From contig CALRMS020000019.1 in the NCBI GenBank assembly GCA_943369275.1, positions 5,591 through 69,590 of the forward strand: a stretch of 64,000 nt of DNA, written 5' to 3'. The DNA is from Paragemmobacter maris_A. GTDB taxonomy: Bacteria; Pseudomonadota; Alphaproteobacteria; Rhodobacterales; Rhodobacteraceae. The notes under the pieces are model-generated. The model did no database searches and was not told the DNA's origin. It saw only the letters and a list, made by a program, of their open reading frames with translations. Positions within the stretch are counted from its first letter, which is position 1. Each line of letters begins with the position of its first letter. This document shows, piece by piece, positions 34,348 to 42,487 of this stretch. Made by a program: the position numbers and the translations under genes.

Positions 34348-36960
34348 CTATTCGGCAGCGGCCTTTTTCGCGGCGGGTTTCTTGGCCGCTGGCTTCTTCA
34401 CCGCCGCCTTGGGCTTGGCGGCGGCCTTGGGCTTCGCGGCCGCTTTGGGTTTGGCCGCCGCCTTGGCCTTTGCGGGTTTCTTGCCACCCGACTTGCCCGC
34501 CTTCTCGGCAATCAGCGCCAGCGCCTCGTCCAGCGTCACCGCCTCGGGGTCCAGATCCTTGGGCAAGGTCGCATTCACCTTGGCCCATTTCACATAAGGC
34601 CCGTACTTGCCGGGCATCACCTGCACCTCACCGCCATCGGGATGTGCGCCCAGCACGCGCAAAGGCCCTGCAGGGGCCGAGGCCCCGCGTCCCCGCGTCG
34701 CCTTCTGCGCCAGCACCTCGACCGCGCGGTTCATCCCGATGGTGAACACCTCCTCCACATCCGGGATATTGGCGTAAACCGACCCATGCTTCACATAGGG
34801 CCCGAACCGCCCGATGGCCGCCTCTACCATCTGCCCATCCTCGGGATGCGGCCCGATCGGGCGCGGCAGGCTCAGCAACTGGATCGCGCGCTCCAGCGTC
34901 ATGCTCTCGGGTGACCACCCCTTCGGCAAGCTGGCGCGCGGCGGTTTCGGTGCCTCTGCTGTCGCCTCACCCTTCTGCACATAGGGGCCAAACCGCCCGG
35001 TTCGCATGCTGATCGGCTGACCATCGGCATCCTGCCCCAACACCGTGCCATCGGCGGAAAGCGCACCGCCCTCCTCACCCCCGCCAATCGGGCGGGTATA
35101 GCGACATTCCGGGTAGTTCCCGCAGCCGATAAAGGCCCCACCCGACCGCGCGGTCTTCAGGTTCAGACGGCCCGTGCCACAGACCGGGCAAACCCGCGGA
35201 TCGCTGCCATCGGCCCGCGCCGGATACAGATGCGGCGCAAGGAATTCGTCAATCTTTTCCAAGACCTCGCTGATCCGCAGATCGGCCGTCTCGGCAATCG
35301 CCGCGGAAAAATCACGCCAGAACCGCGCCAGCACTTCCTTGTAATCCCGCTCGCCCGCCGACACGTCATCCAGCTGCGATTCCAGATCGGCCGTGAAATC
35401 GAAATCCACATAGCGGCGGAAGTAGTTCGTCAGGAACGCCGTCACCAGCCGCCCTTTATCCTCCGGGATCAGGCGGTTCTTGTCCTTGCGGACATATTCG
35501 CGGTCCTGAATCGTGCCGATGATGCTGGCATAGGTCGACGGGCGCCCGATCCCCAGCTCTTCCATCCGCTTGACCAGCGTCGCCTCCGTATAGCGCGGCG
35601 GCGGCTGGGTGAAATGCTGATCGGGGCTGACCGCGCGCTTCTCCACCGCCTCGCCCTGCGTCACCTGCGGCAGGCGGCCTTCATCCTCGCCATCGTCATC
35701 GCGCCCTTCGTCATACACGGCAAGGAACCCGTCAAACAGCACCACCTGCCCATTGGCACGCAGCACCACCTGCCCATCGGCGCTGGCCACATCCACCGCC
35801 GTCCGCTCCATCCGCGCCGCGGCCATCTGGCTCGCGATCGTGCGCTTCCAGATCAGTTCATAGAGCTTTTTCTGATCCGCCTCGACAAGGCGCAGCTTCT
35901 CCGGCCCCGCCGCCATATCGGTGGGGCGAATACATTCATGCGCTTCCTGCGCGTTCTTGGCCTTGTTCTTGTACATGCGCGGGCTGTCGGGCACATAGGT
36001 CGGCCCGAAGCGGCGCTTGATCTCGTCCCGCGCGGCCATCACCGCCTCAGGGGCCATGTCGATGCCATCGGTCCGCATATAGGTGATATGCCCCGCCTCA
36101 TACAGCCGCTGCGCCGCGCTCATCGTGGCCTTGGCGCCCATGCCGTACTTCCGGCTGGCCTCCTGCTGCAGGGTCGATGTCATGAAGGGCGGCCACGGGT
36201 TGCGGGTGGCGGGCTTGGCCTCCACCGATTGCACCGCCAATGTTCGCGAAGTGACAGCCTGCACCGCCAATTCCGCGGCCTCTGCCGTCGGAATGTCGAA
36301 TTTTGACAGTTTCTTCCCGCCCAGAACCGAAAGCGTCGCCTCAAACTCCTGCCCGCGCGGTGTGGTCAGCACGGCCTTCACGGTCCAGTATTCCTGCGCG
36401 CGAAACGCCTCGATCTCCATCTCGCGCTCGACGATCAGGCGCAGGCACACCGATTGGACCCGCCCCGCCGATTTCGCCCCCGGCAGCTTGCGCCACAACA
36501 CGGGCGACAGGGTAAACCCCACAAGATAATCCAGCGCGCGCCGCGCGAGATAGGCATCGACCAGCGCCTCGTCCACCTGACGCGGTTCTTTCATCGCCTT
36601 GGTCACCGCCTCTTTGGTGATGGCGTTGAAGGTGACGCGCGACACCTTCTTTCCCTTCTTGATCGAAGACGCCAGCGCCTCCTGCAAATGCCAGGAAATC
36701 GCCTCGCCCTCGCGGTCGGGGTCGGTTGCAAGGATCAGCGTGTCATCGGTCTTCAGCGCCTCTGCAATCGCGCGGACATGCTTTTTCGATTCCGGCGCAA
36801 CTTCCCATTCCATCCGGAAATCCTGCTCGGGATCGACCGATCCATCCTTGGCAGGCAGGTCGCGCACATGGCCATATGACGCCAGAACCGTGTAATCAGA
36901 CCCAAGGTATTTGTTGATCGTCTTGGCCTTCGCCGGGCTTTCCACAACGACAACAGCCAT
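34348..36960 (-). CDS. topA: DNA topoisomerase I
   Basis: Relaxes negative supercoils. The 870-residue protein starts with a Toprim domain ('VVVESPAKAKTINKYLG', residues 3-19; 'LATDPDREGEAISWHL'), then the type IA core with the active-site tyrosine in 'GHITYMRTDGIDM' (about residue 298), a four-cysteine zinc finger ('CPVCGTGRLNL...CGNYPEC', about residues 595-625), repeated TopA C-terminal modules ('RFGPYVQKGEA', 'RFGPYVKHGSV', 'KYGPYVKWAKV') and a Lys/Ala/Pro-rich tail of about 45 residues. Such tails bind DNA non-specifically. The gene next upstream on this strand is dprA, and topA often follows dprA in this group. Confidence 0.97.
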   Translation of the reverse strand: MAVVVVESPAKAKTINKYLGSDYTVLASYGHVRDLPAKDGSVDPEQDFRMEWEVAPESKKHVRAIAEALKTDDTLILATDPDREGEAISWHLQEALASSIKKGKKVSRVTFNAITKEAVTKAMKEPRQVDEALVDAYLARRALDYLVGFTLSPVLWRKLPGAKSAGRVQSVCLRLIVEREMEIEAFRAQEYWTVKAVLTTPRGQEFEATLSVLGGKKLSKFDIPTAEAAELAVQAVTSRTLAVQSVEAKPATRNPWPPFMTSTLQQEASRKYGMGAKATMSAAQRLYEAGHITYMRTDGIDMAPEAVMAARDEIKRRFGPTYVPDSPRMYKNKAKNAQEAHECIRPTDMAAGPEKLRLVEADQKKLYELIWKRTIASQMAAARMERTAVDVASADGQVVLRANGQVVLFDGFLAVYDEGRDDDGEDEGRLPQVTQGEAVEKRAVSPDQHFTQPPPRYTEATLVKRMEELGIGRPSTYASIIGTIQDREYVRKDKNRLIPEDKGRLVTAFLTNYFRRYVDFDFTADLESQLDDVSAGERDYKEVLARFWRDFSAAIAETADLRISEVLEKIDEFLAPHLYPARADGSDPRVCPVCGTGRLNLKTARSGGAFIGCGNYPECRYTRPIGGGEEGGALSADGTVLGQDADGQPISMRTGRFGPYVQKGEATAEAPKPPRASLPKGWSPESMTLERAIQLLSLPRPIGPHPEDGQMVEAAIGRFGPYVKHGSVYANIPDVEEVFTIGMNRAVEVLAQKATRGRGASAPAGPLRVLGAHPDGGEVQVMPGKYGPYVKWAKVNATLPKDLDPEAVTLDEALALIAEKAGKSGGKKPAKAKAAAKPKAAAKPKAAAKPKAAVKKPAAKKPAAKKAAAE

Positions 36961-37215
36961 AAAAAATTCCCTTCATAAGCCCGGATCAACAGCGCGGCAC
37001 CATGTGGGCGAACCCCTGCGCTTGTCAATGCAGCCATATGACCACCCTTCCGGCGGGTAAAAAGGGCACCGCGCGTCATGCCCTGCACGACCGCCTTCCC
37101 CCCCGACAGCTTTTCCGCCCCCTACTCCGTTATCCGCCGCCCCCACCTCTGCCCCATCACAGCTGCCGCAACTTGGCCGTACCATTCCGCGCCCTGTCTC
37201 GCGCAGCGCACCCAC

Positions 37216-37590
37216 CGCTCAGTGCCCGGCGTTTAGGGCACGGCGTTCAGCTCCCAGTGAGCTGTACCCGACGTCCAGCGTTCAGCGTTCAGCTTCAAGT
37301 GTTCAGTTTTAAGTGTTCAGTGTTTGGTGTTTGGTGTTTAGCGTTCAGTGTTGGGTGACCATAACCAACCCACAGCGCCCATCACCCAGTGCCCAGCGCC
37401 AGCGTCCAGCGCGATTACCCAGCGTCCAGCGTCCAGCGTCCAGCGTCCAGCGTTATCATTAAGCGCCGTTATCCAGCGTCTAGCGTCATCACCCAGCGTC
37501 CAGCATCATCAGCCAGCGCCATCATCGAGTGTCCAACGTCCACCGCCATCATCCAGCGCCAGCGCCAGCGTCCAGCTCCCAACCAAACAC
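37216..37590. repeat. Degenerate 7-bp minisatellite between dprA and topA
   Basis: The gap 36961-37657 holds no credible gene. Most of it is a heptanucleotide repeat. From 37271 to 37361 thirteen consecutive 7-mers stay in register (GCGTTCA, GCGTTCA, GCTTCAA, GTGTTCA and so on); 37422-37449 has four perfect GCGTCCA units. The rest is a decayed mixture of CCAGCGT/CATCACC-like units. Confidence 0.85.
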
Positions 37591-37657
37591 CCGGCCCCAT
37601 CGTTCTGCCGAACATTCGGCCAAGGCTCCCTGAATCTTGTCCGTTCACCCCCGCCGC

Positions 37658-38818
37658 TCAACAGCGCGACAGCAGCCCGCCTGCCTGCCGCAGCACGCGC
37701 CCCTCCATCTCCAGCGCGACCAACTCGCGCGCCACCGTCTCGGTCGGCAGGTCCAGATCGCGAATCAGCTGATCCTCGGGCACCGCGCTCGGCCCCAGCC
37801 GATCCAGGATCATTCCGTGCAGCGCGGCCACCTCGATCAGCGGGCGCCGTGGCGGCACCGGACCGGGCAACCCTGCCGATGGCATCCCTGCGCTTGGCGC
37901 CTGCGGCCCCACAACCTGCGCATCGATCGTCGCGCTCTCCGCCCGGCCGATGGTTGCGGCGACGCCGCCGATCGCCTCCAGCACATCCTCCGCCCCGCGA
38001 ACCAGAACCGCTCCGTCCCGGATCAGCATGTTGCACCCGGCCGCCCGCGCATCGAACGGATGCCCCGGCACCGCCAACACCTCGCGTCCCAGATCCAGCG
38101 CATCCCGCGCGGTGATCAGGCTGCCGGATCGCGCCGCCGCCTCCACCACCACCACCGCCTGCGCCATCCCGGCGATGATGCGGTTACGCAGCGGAAAATG
38201 CCGCGCTTGCGGGGCCATCCCCATCGGCTGCTCCGATATCACGCATCCCGCCTGCACAATCTGCGCGGCCAGACCGACGTTTTCCTCGGGATAGATCACA
38301 TCCACCCCGCCTGCCATAACCGCCACCGTCCCGGTGGCCAGCGCCGCCAAATGGGCCTCGGTGTCGATCCCCCGCGCCAGACCCGACACCACCACATGCC
38401 CCGCCTCGCCCAGCGCCCCCGACAGCCGACGCGCCATCCGCACGCCCAGCGAGGACGCATTCCGCGCACCCACCATCGCCACCATGGGCCGCGCAAGCAG
38501 CGTCACATCGCCCCGCGCCCACAGGATGGGCGGCGCATCCGGCATCTCCTCCAGCCCCGCCGGATAGCCCGGTCCGCCGGGGATCAGCATCACCGCCCCC
38601 GCCAGCCGCGCCTGCGCCATCTCATGGCGCGCCACTTCCACCGGGCAGGGCGCGTAATCCGCCACCCCCGCCCCGCGCGCCACCTCGGGCAGCGCGGCCA
38701 GCGCCGCCCGCACCGATCCATGTTCCGCCACCAGCCGGTGAAAGGTCACCGCCCCCACCCGCCGCGACCGGATCAGCCGCAGCCGATCCACCGGATCATC
38801 ATCCTTGAAATCCCGCAT
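37658..38818 (-). CDS. dprA: DNA-processing protein DprA
   Basis: Loads RecA on incoming single-stranded DNA during natural transformation. The 386-residue protein has a SAM-like N-terminal region ('DRLRLIRSRRVGAVTFHRL'), the Rossmann-like core with 'VGARNASSLGVRMARRLSGAL' and 'VVSGLARGIDTEAHLAAL' (about residues 110-155), 'PLRNRIIAGM' and 'GSLITARDAL', and a C-terminal winged-helix-like domain. An earlier ATG at 38893 gives 25 more residues; 'MRDFKDDDPVDRLRL' fits better. Rhodobacteraceae usually keep this gene even when transformation is not known. Confidence 0.93.
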   Translation of the reverse strand: MRDFKDDDPVDRLRLIRSRRVGAVTFHRLVAEHGSVRAALAALPEVARGAGVADYAPCPVEVARHEMAQARLAGAVMLIPGGPGYPAGLEEMPDAPPILWARGDVTLLARPMVAMVGARNASSLGVRMARRLSGALGEAGHVVVSGLARGIDTEAHLAALATGTVAVMAGGVDVIYPEENVGLAAQIVQAGCVISEQPMGMAPQARHFPLRNRIIAGMAQAVVVVEAAARSGSLITARDALDLGREVLAVPGHPFDARAAGCNMLIRDGAVLVRGAEDVLEAIGGVAATIGRAESATIDAQVVGPQAPSAGMPSAGLPGPVPPRRPLIEVAALHGMILDRLGPSAVPEDQLIRDLDLPTETVARELVALEMEGRVLRQAGGLLSRC

Positions 38819-39007
38819 CTGGCCCGCCTTCTGCTGCCCTACCCCGCCACGATGCCCCCGATTCCTTAAAACCCAATGAATCGCCACGCCCATCCCGGCG
38901 GAATCCGCCCACCCTGCGTCGCCTTCGTCATTGAAGCCGGCGCGAAAGTTTGATCAAATGGCGATAAATTCAGGTCCGCGCCGGACCCCGCAGGATGGAG
39001 CCCAATC

Positions 39008-40285
39008 ATGCAGAATGCCGAAGTCGCCCTTCGCCGGGATCAAGCCATTTCCCGCGGCGTCGGGATGATGACCCAGATCTACGCCGACCGCGCCCTGAAC
39101 GCGGAAATCTGGGATATCGAGGGGAACCGCTACATCGACTTCGCCGCAGGCATCGCCGTGGTCAACACCGGCCATTGCCACCCCAAGGTGATGGCCGCCG
39201 TCACCGCCCAGATGGCCAAGTTCACCCATACCTGCCATCAGGTCCTGCCCTATGAGAATTACATCCACCTCGCCGAACGGCTGAACGCCGCCGTTCCGGG
39301 CAATTTCGCCAAGAAGACCATCTTCGTCACCACCGGCGCAGAGGCCTGCGAAAACGCGGTCAAGATCGCGCGCATCGCCACCGGCCGTAATGCCGTCATC
39401 GCCTTTGGCGGCGGCTTCCATGGCCGCACCTTCATGGGGATGTCGCTGACCGGCAAGGTCGAACCCTACAAGAAAGGCTTCGGCGCGATGATGCCCGATG
39501 TCTTCCACGTGCCCTTCCCGATGGGGCCACATGGCATCTCGACGGAAGATTCGATGAAGGGCATCGAAAAGCTGTTCAAGGCCGACCTCGACCCGAACCG
39601 TGTCGCCGCCATCATCTTTGAACCGGTGCAAGGCGAAGGCGGCTTCTACGAGGCCCCGACCGACCTGATCCGCGCCCTGCGCGCCCTGTGCGACAAGCAC
39701 GGCATCGTCATGATCGCGGATGAGGTGCAGACCGGCTTCGCCCGCACCGGCAATCTCTTTGCCATGGAAATGCACGGCGTCGCGGCGGATCTTACCACCA
39801 TGGCCAAGGGCCTTGCCGGCGGCCTTCCCCTCGCTGCGGTCACCGGCAAGGCGGAACTGATGGATGCCGCCAATCCCGGCGGCCTTGGCGGCACCTATGC
39901 CGGCAACCCGCTGGGCATCGCCGCCTCCCATGCCGTGCTGGATGTGATCGAGGAGGAACAGCTTTGCGCCCGCGCCAATGAGCTTGGCTCGCGGCTCAAG
40001 CAGCGGCTGGAGGCGATCCGCTCCACCACCCCGGAAATCGTTGATATCCGCGGCCCCGGCTTCATGGTTGCAGTGGAATTCGCCAACCCCGGAACCAAGG
40101 AACCCGACGCAGGCTTCACCGGCCGCGTGCGGACCGAGGCGCTCAAGCGCGGGCTGATCCTGCTCACCTGCGGCGTCTATGGCAATGTGGTGCGCTTCCT
40201 TGCGCCCATCACCATCCCCGACGCCCATTTCGCCGAGGCGATGGATATTCTTGAGGAAGCGGTCGCCGCTGCCCGTCAGGCCTAA
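39008..40285 (+). CDS. gabT: 4-aminobutyrate aminotransferase (class III)
   Basis: PLP-dependent transfer of the amino group from 4-aminobutyrate to 2-oxoglutarate. The 425-residue class III aminotransferase has 'DFAAGIAVVNTGHCHP', the cofactor loop 'TTGAEACENAVKIAR', the 'FHGRTFMGMSLTGK' motif, 'EPVQGEGGF', 'IADEVQTGFARTG' and the PLP lysine in 'TMAKGLAGGLPL' (about residue 268). The pattern fits GabT; PuuE-like putrescine-pathway use is possible. The stop codon lies inside the first unit of a tandem repeat. Confidence 0.92.
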   Translation: MQNAEVALRRDQAISRGVGMMTQIYADRALNAEIWDIEGNRYIDFAAGIAVVNTGHCHPKVMAAVTAQMAKFTHTCHQVLPYENYIHLAERLNAAVPGNFAKKTIFVTTGAEACENAVKIARIATGRNAVIAFGGGFHGRTFMGMSLTGKVEPYKKGFGAMMPDVFHVPFPMGPHGISTEDSMKGIEKLFKADLDPNRVAAIIFEPVQGEGGFYEAPTDLIRALRALCDKHGIVMIADEVQTGFARTGNLFAMEMHGVAADLTTMAKGLAGGLPLAAVTGKAELMDAANPGGLGGTYAGNPLGIAASHAVLDVIEEEQLCARANELGSRLKQRLEAIRSTTPEIVDIRGPGFMVAVEFANPGTKEPDAGFTGRVRTEALKRGLILLTCGVYGNVVRFLAPITIPDAHFAEAMDILEEAVAAARQA

Positions 40286-40335
40286 GTTTCGGGGCCTAAG
40301 TTTCGGGGCCCAGGTTTCGGGGCCTGGGTTTCGGG
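40281..40335 (+). repeat. 14-bp tandem repeat at the end of gabT
   Basis: Four units, CCTAAGTTTCGGGG twice, then CCCAGGTTTCGGGG and CCTGGGTTTCGGG. The gabT stop codon TAA (40283-40285) is part of the first unit. Confidence 0.88.
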
Positions 40336-40363
40336 CCTGATCGCCTGCGGAAAGCGGGGATTT

Positions 40364-40384
40364 GGGTATTTTTGCCAAGATGAA
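40364..40384 (+). repeat. Interspersed GGGTATTTT..GCCAAGATGAA motif, copy 3
   Basis: GGGTATTTTT followed by GCCAAGATGAA, 70 bp upstream of bioM. Same motif as 4049-4070 (minus) and 31280-31302. Confidence 0.7.
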
Positions 40385-40453
40385 ACCCGCCATCCGGTTT
40401 TCGGGGGGCCGTTCCAACTGGAATGGCCCTCTGCATTACGGTAAGCCACGGAC

Positions 40454-41191
40454 ATGACCGCTCCCTTGTCCTCTTCCGGCTTTCGGTTGACCGGTGTTTC
40501 CGTCCAGCTTGGCGGCAAACCCGTCCTGTCTGACCTGACCTTTGCCCTGACCGAACGACGCATCGGCATCCTCGGGCGGAATGGTTCTGGCAAGACCAGC
40601 CTTTTGCGCCTTCTGGCGGGCCTGATTGCGCCCATGACGGGAACGCTTACGCTCGACGGGATCGATCCTGTCCGCGACCGCAAGGCGATGCTGTCCCGCC
40701 TCGGCATCCTGTTCCAGAACCCTGATCACCAGATCCTTTTCCCGACAGTAGAGGAAGAGCTTGCCTTCGGCCTGCGCCAGCAGGGCCAGACCGACACGGC
40801 AGCCCGCGCCGCCGCCCGCGCCGTGCTGGTGGCCGAGGGCCGCACCCATTGGGCGACTGCCTCTACCGCCACGCTCAGCCAGGGGCAGCGGCACTGGCTC
40901 TGCTTGCAGGCGGTGCTGATGATGGCGCCCGCAACGATTCTGCTGGATGAACCCTTCGCAGGGCTGGACTTGCCAGCACAGGCCCGCCTGACCCGCCGCC
41001 TCGCCGCGCTGCCGCAGCGGCTGATCACCGTCACCCATGATCCCGCCAGCCTGTCAGGGGCCGACCGCATCCTCTGGCTTGACGCCGGGCGCATCGTGCA
41101 GGACGGCCCGCCCGCCGCGGTTCTACCCGCCTTCACCGCAGCGATGGACCGGATCGCCCGCGACGATCACGATACCGCCCTGCCGACCTGA
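40454..41191 (+). CDS. bioM: Biotin ECF transporter ATPase BioM
   Basis: A 245-residue ABC ATPase that powers biotin uptake. Walker A 'GRNGSGKTSLLRLLAG' (about residues 41-56), the Q-loop 'GILFQNPDHQILFPTVEEELAFGL' typical for ECF/CbiO ATPases, signature 'LSQGQRHWLCLQAVL', Walker B 'TILLDEPFAGLDLP' and the switch 'TVTHDPASL'. Followed by bioN and bioY, which fixes biotin as substrate. Confidence 0.92.
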   Translation: MTAPLSSSGFRLTGVSVQLGGKPVLSDLTFALTERRIGILGRNGSGKTSLLRLLAGLIAPMTGTLTLDGIDPVRDRKAMLSRLGILFQNPDHQILFPTVEEELAFGLRQQGQTDTAARAAARAVLVAEGRTHWATASTATLSQGQRHWLCLQAVLMMAPATILLDEPFAGLDLPAQARLTRRLAALPQRLITVTHDPASLSGADRILWLDAGRIVQDGPPAAVLPAFTAAMDRIARDDHDTALPT

Positions 41192-41202
41192 CCGCCGCAT
41201 CA

Positions 41203-41256
41203 CAAACCCCCGATCACAGGCCCCCGATCAAAGGCCCCCGATCAAAGGCTCCCGCC
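41203..41256 (+). repeat. 14-bp tandem repeat before bioN
   Basis: Units CAAACCCCCGATCA, CAGGCCCCCGATCA and AAGGCCCCCGATCA plus a partial fourth unit fill the whole gap between bioM and bioN, up to the bioN start codon. The period (14) equals that of the repeat after gabT, but the sequence differs. Confidence 0.88.
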
Positions 41257-41257
41257 C

Positions 41258-41857
41258 ATGCTCGCCCTCACCTCGCCCGTGCAAACCCCCTTTCACCGCC
41301 TGCCTGCCGGGGCGAAACTGGCGGCGCTGGCCGTCTTCACCTTCCTGCTCTTTCAACTGGACAGCCCCACCTCCCTCACCCTCGCGCTCACGTTCATCGC
41401 GGCGCTGCATCTGCCGGGCGGCTGGCCCTTCGCCGCCCATGCCCTGCGCCTACTGCGCCCGCTCTGGCCCTTCGCGCTCGTGCTGCTGCTCTGGCACCTC
41501 TGGACCCAGGACCTGCGCGGTGGCGCCATCGTCCTTCTGCGCCTGACCACTGCCGTCGCCGCCGCCAACATTGTCACCATGACCACCCGCCTGTCCGACA
41601 TGATCACGGTCATCGAACGCCTGGCCGCCCCTCTCGCTCGCCTCGGCATGCCGCCCCGCACCCTTGCGCTGGCCATCGCGCTGACCATCCGCTTCCTGCC
41701 CGTCCTCTCCGACCGCCTCAGCCGCATCAGTGAGGCATGGCGTGCCCGCTCCCCCCGCCGCCCCGGCTGGCGCATCCTGACCCCTGCCACGCTCGCCACC
41801 CTCGACGATGCCGATCAGGTGGCCGAGGCCTTGCGGGCACGTGGCGGCGCAGGCTAG
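41258..41857 (+). CDS. bioN: Biotin ECF transporter T component BioN
   Basis: A 199-residue integral membrane coupling protein with about four to five helices ('LAALAVFTFLLFQLD', 'ALRLLRPLWPFALVLLLWHL'). The cytoplasmic coupling region reads 'ALTIRFLPVLSDRLSRISEAWRARSPRR' (about residues 140-168), the ECF-T pattern that docks on the ATPase. No clear ribosome site precedes it, since the 14-bp repeat runs right up to the ATG; translation may depend on coupling with bioM. Confidence 0.9.
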   Translation: MLALTSPVQTPFHRLPAGAKLAALAVFTFLLFQLDSPTSLTLALTFIAALHLPGGWPFAAHALRLLRPLWPFALVLLLWHLWTQDLRGGAIVLLRLTTAVAAANIVTMTTRLSDMITVIERLAAPLARLGMPPRTLALAIALTIRFLPVLSDRLSRISEAWRARSPRRPGWRILTPATLATLDDADQVAEALRARGGAG

Positions 41858-41884
41858 ATGCGCGCCATCCCAAAGGAGACGCCC

Positions 41885-42427
41885 ATGGAACGCAACCTGT
41901 CCCACATCGCCCTCTTCGCGGCCCTGATCGCGGTTCTGGGCTTCGTGCCGCAGATCACGCTGGCCACGGGTGTGCCGATCACCGCGCAAAGCCTCGGCAT
42001 CATGCTCTGCGGCACCGTGCTGGGGGCCAAGCGCGGCGCGCTGGCGGTGCTTCTGTTCCTGCTTCTTGTCGCCATCGGCCTGCCCCTGCTGTCGGGCGGG
42101 CGCGGCGGTCTGGGCGTCTTTGCCTCGCCCACGGTGGGTTTCCTCATCGGCTTCCCCATCGCTGCCTTCGTCGCTGGCCTGATCGTCGAACGCAGCCGCG
42201 CGCCCATCGGCCTTGCCGCGGGCCTTGGCGCCTTTCTCGGCGGGGTGGTCACGCTCTATGCCTTCGGCATCCCCGGCATGGCGCTGATGCTGGGCAAGAC
42301 CCTGCCCGAGGCCGCGTTGCTGATCACGCCCTACCTGCCGGGTGACCTGATCAAGGTGGCACTTACGGGCCTGATCACCCACAGCCTCGCCCGCATGCGA
42401 CCGGATTTCCTGCCCTCGCGCCACTGA
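41885..42427 (+). CDS. bioY: Biotin transporter substrate-capture protein BioY
   Basis: A 180-residue S component with six predicted helices that binds biotin. Typical segments are 'FVPQITLATGVPITAQSLGIML', 'GAKRGALAVLLFLLLVAIGLPLLSGGRGG' and 'YLPGDLIKVAL'. The start is the ATG at 41885, preceded by AAAGGAG; an in-frame ATG at 41858 lacks a site and directly abuts the bioN stop. With bioMN it forms a complete dedicated importer. Confidence 0.93.
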   Translation: MERNLSHIALFAALIAVLGFVPQITLATGVPITAQSLGIMLCGTVLGAKRGALAVLLFLLLVAIGLPLLSGGRGGLGVFASPTVGFLIGFPIAAFVAGLIVERSRAPIGLAAGLGAFLGGVVTLYAFGIPGMALMLGKTLPEAALLITPYLPGDLIKVALTGLITHSLARMRPDFLPSRH

Positions 42428-42439
42428 CCAAACGGAAAA

Positions 42440-42483
42440 GGGCGGCCCGAAAGGCCGCCCCCCGATTTTTCGCATGAAAAATC
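42440..42483. terminator. Bidirectional terminator between bioY and mraY
   Basis: Hairpin GGGCGGCC-CGAAA-GGCCGCCC (42440-42460) followed by the palindrome GATTTTTC-GCAT-GAAAAATC (42464-42483). It sits in a convergent gap and has the same plan as 11332-11374. Confidence 0.88.
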
Positions 42484-42487
42484 GCCC

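Noticed and set aside
37348..38115. 255-codon frame over the minisatellite
   Set aside because: The amino-acid repeats come from the 7-bp DNA repeat, and the frame runs into the antisense of dprA.
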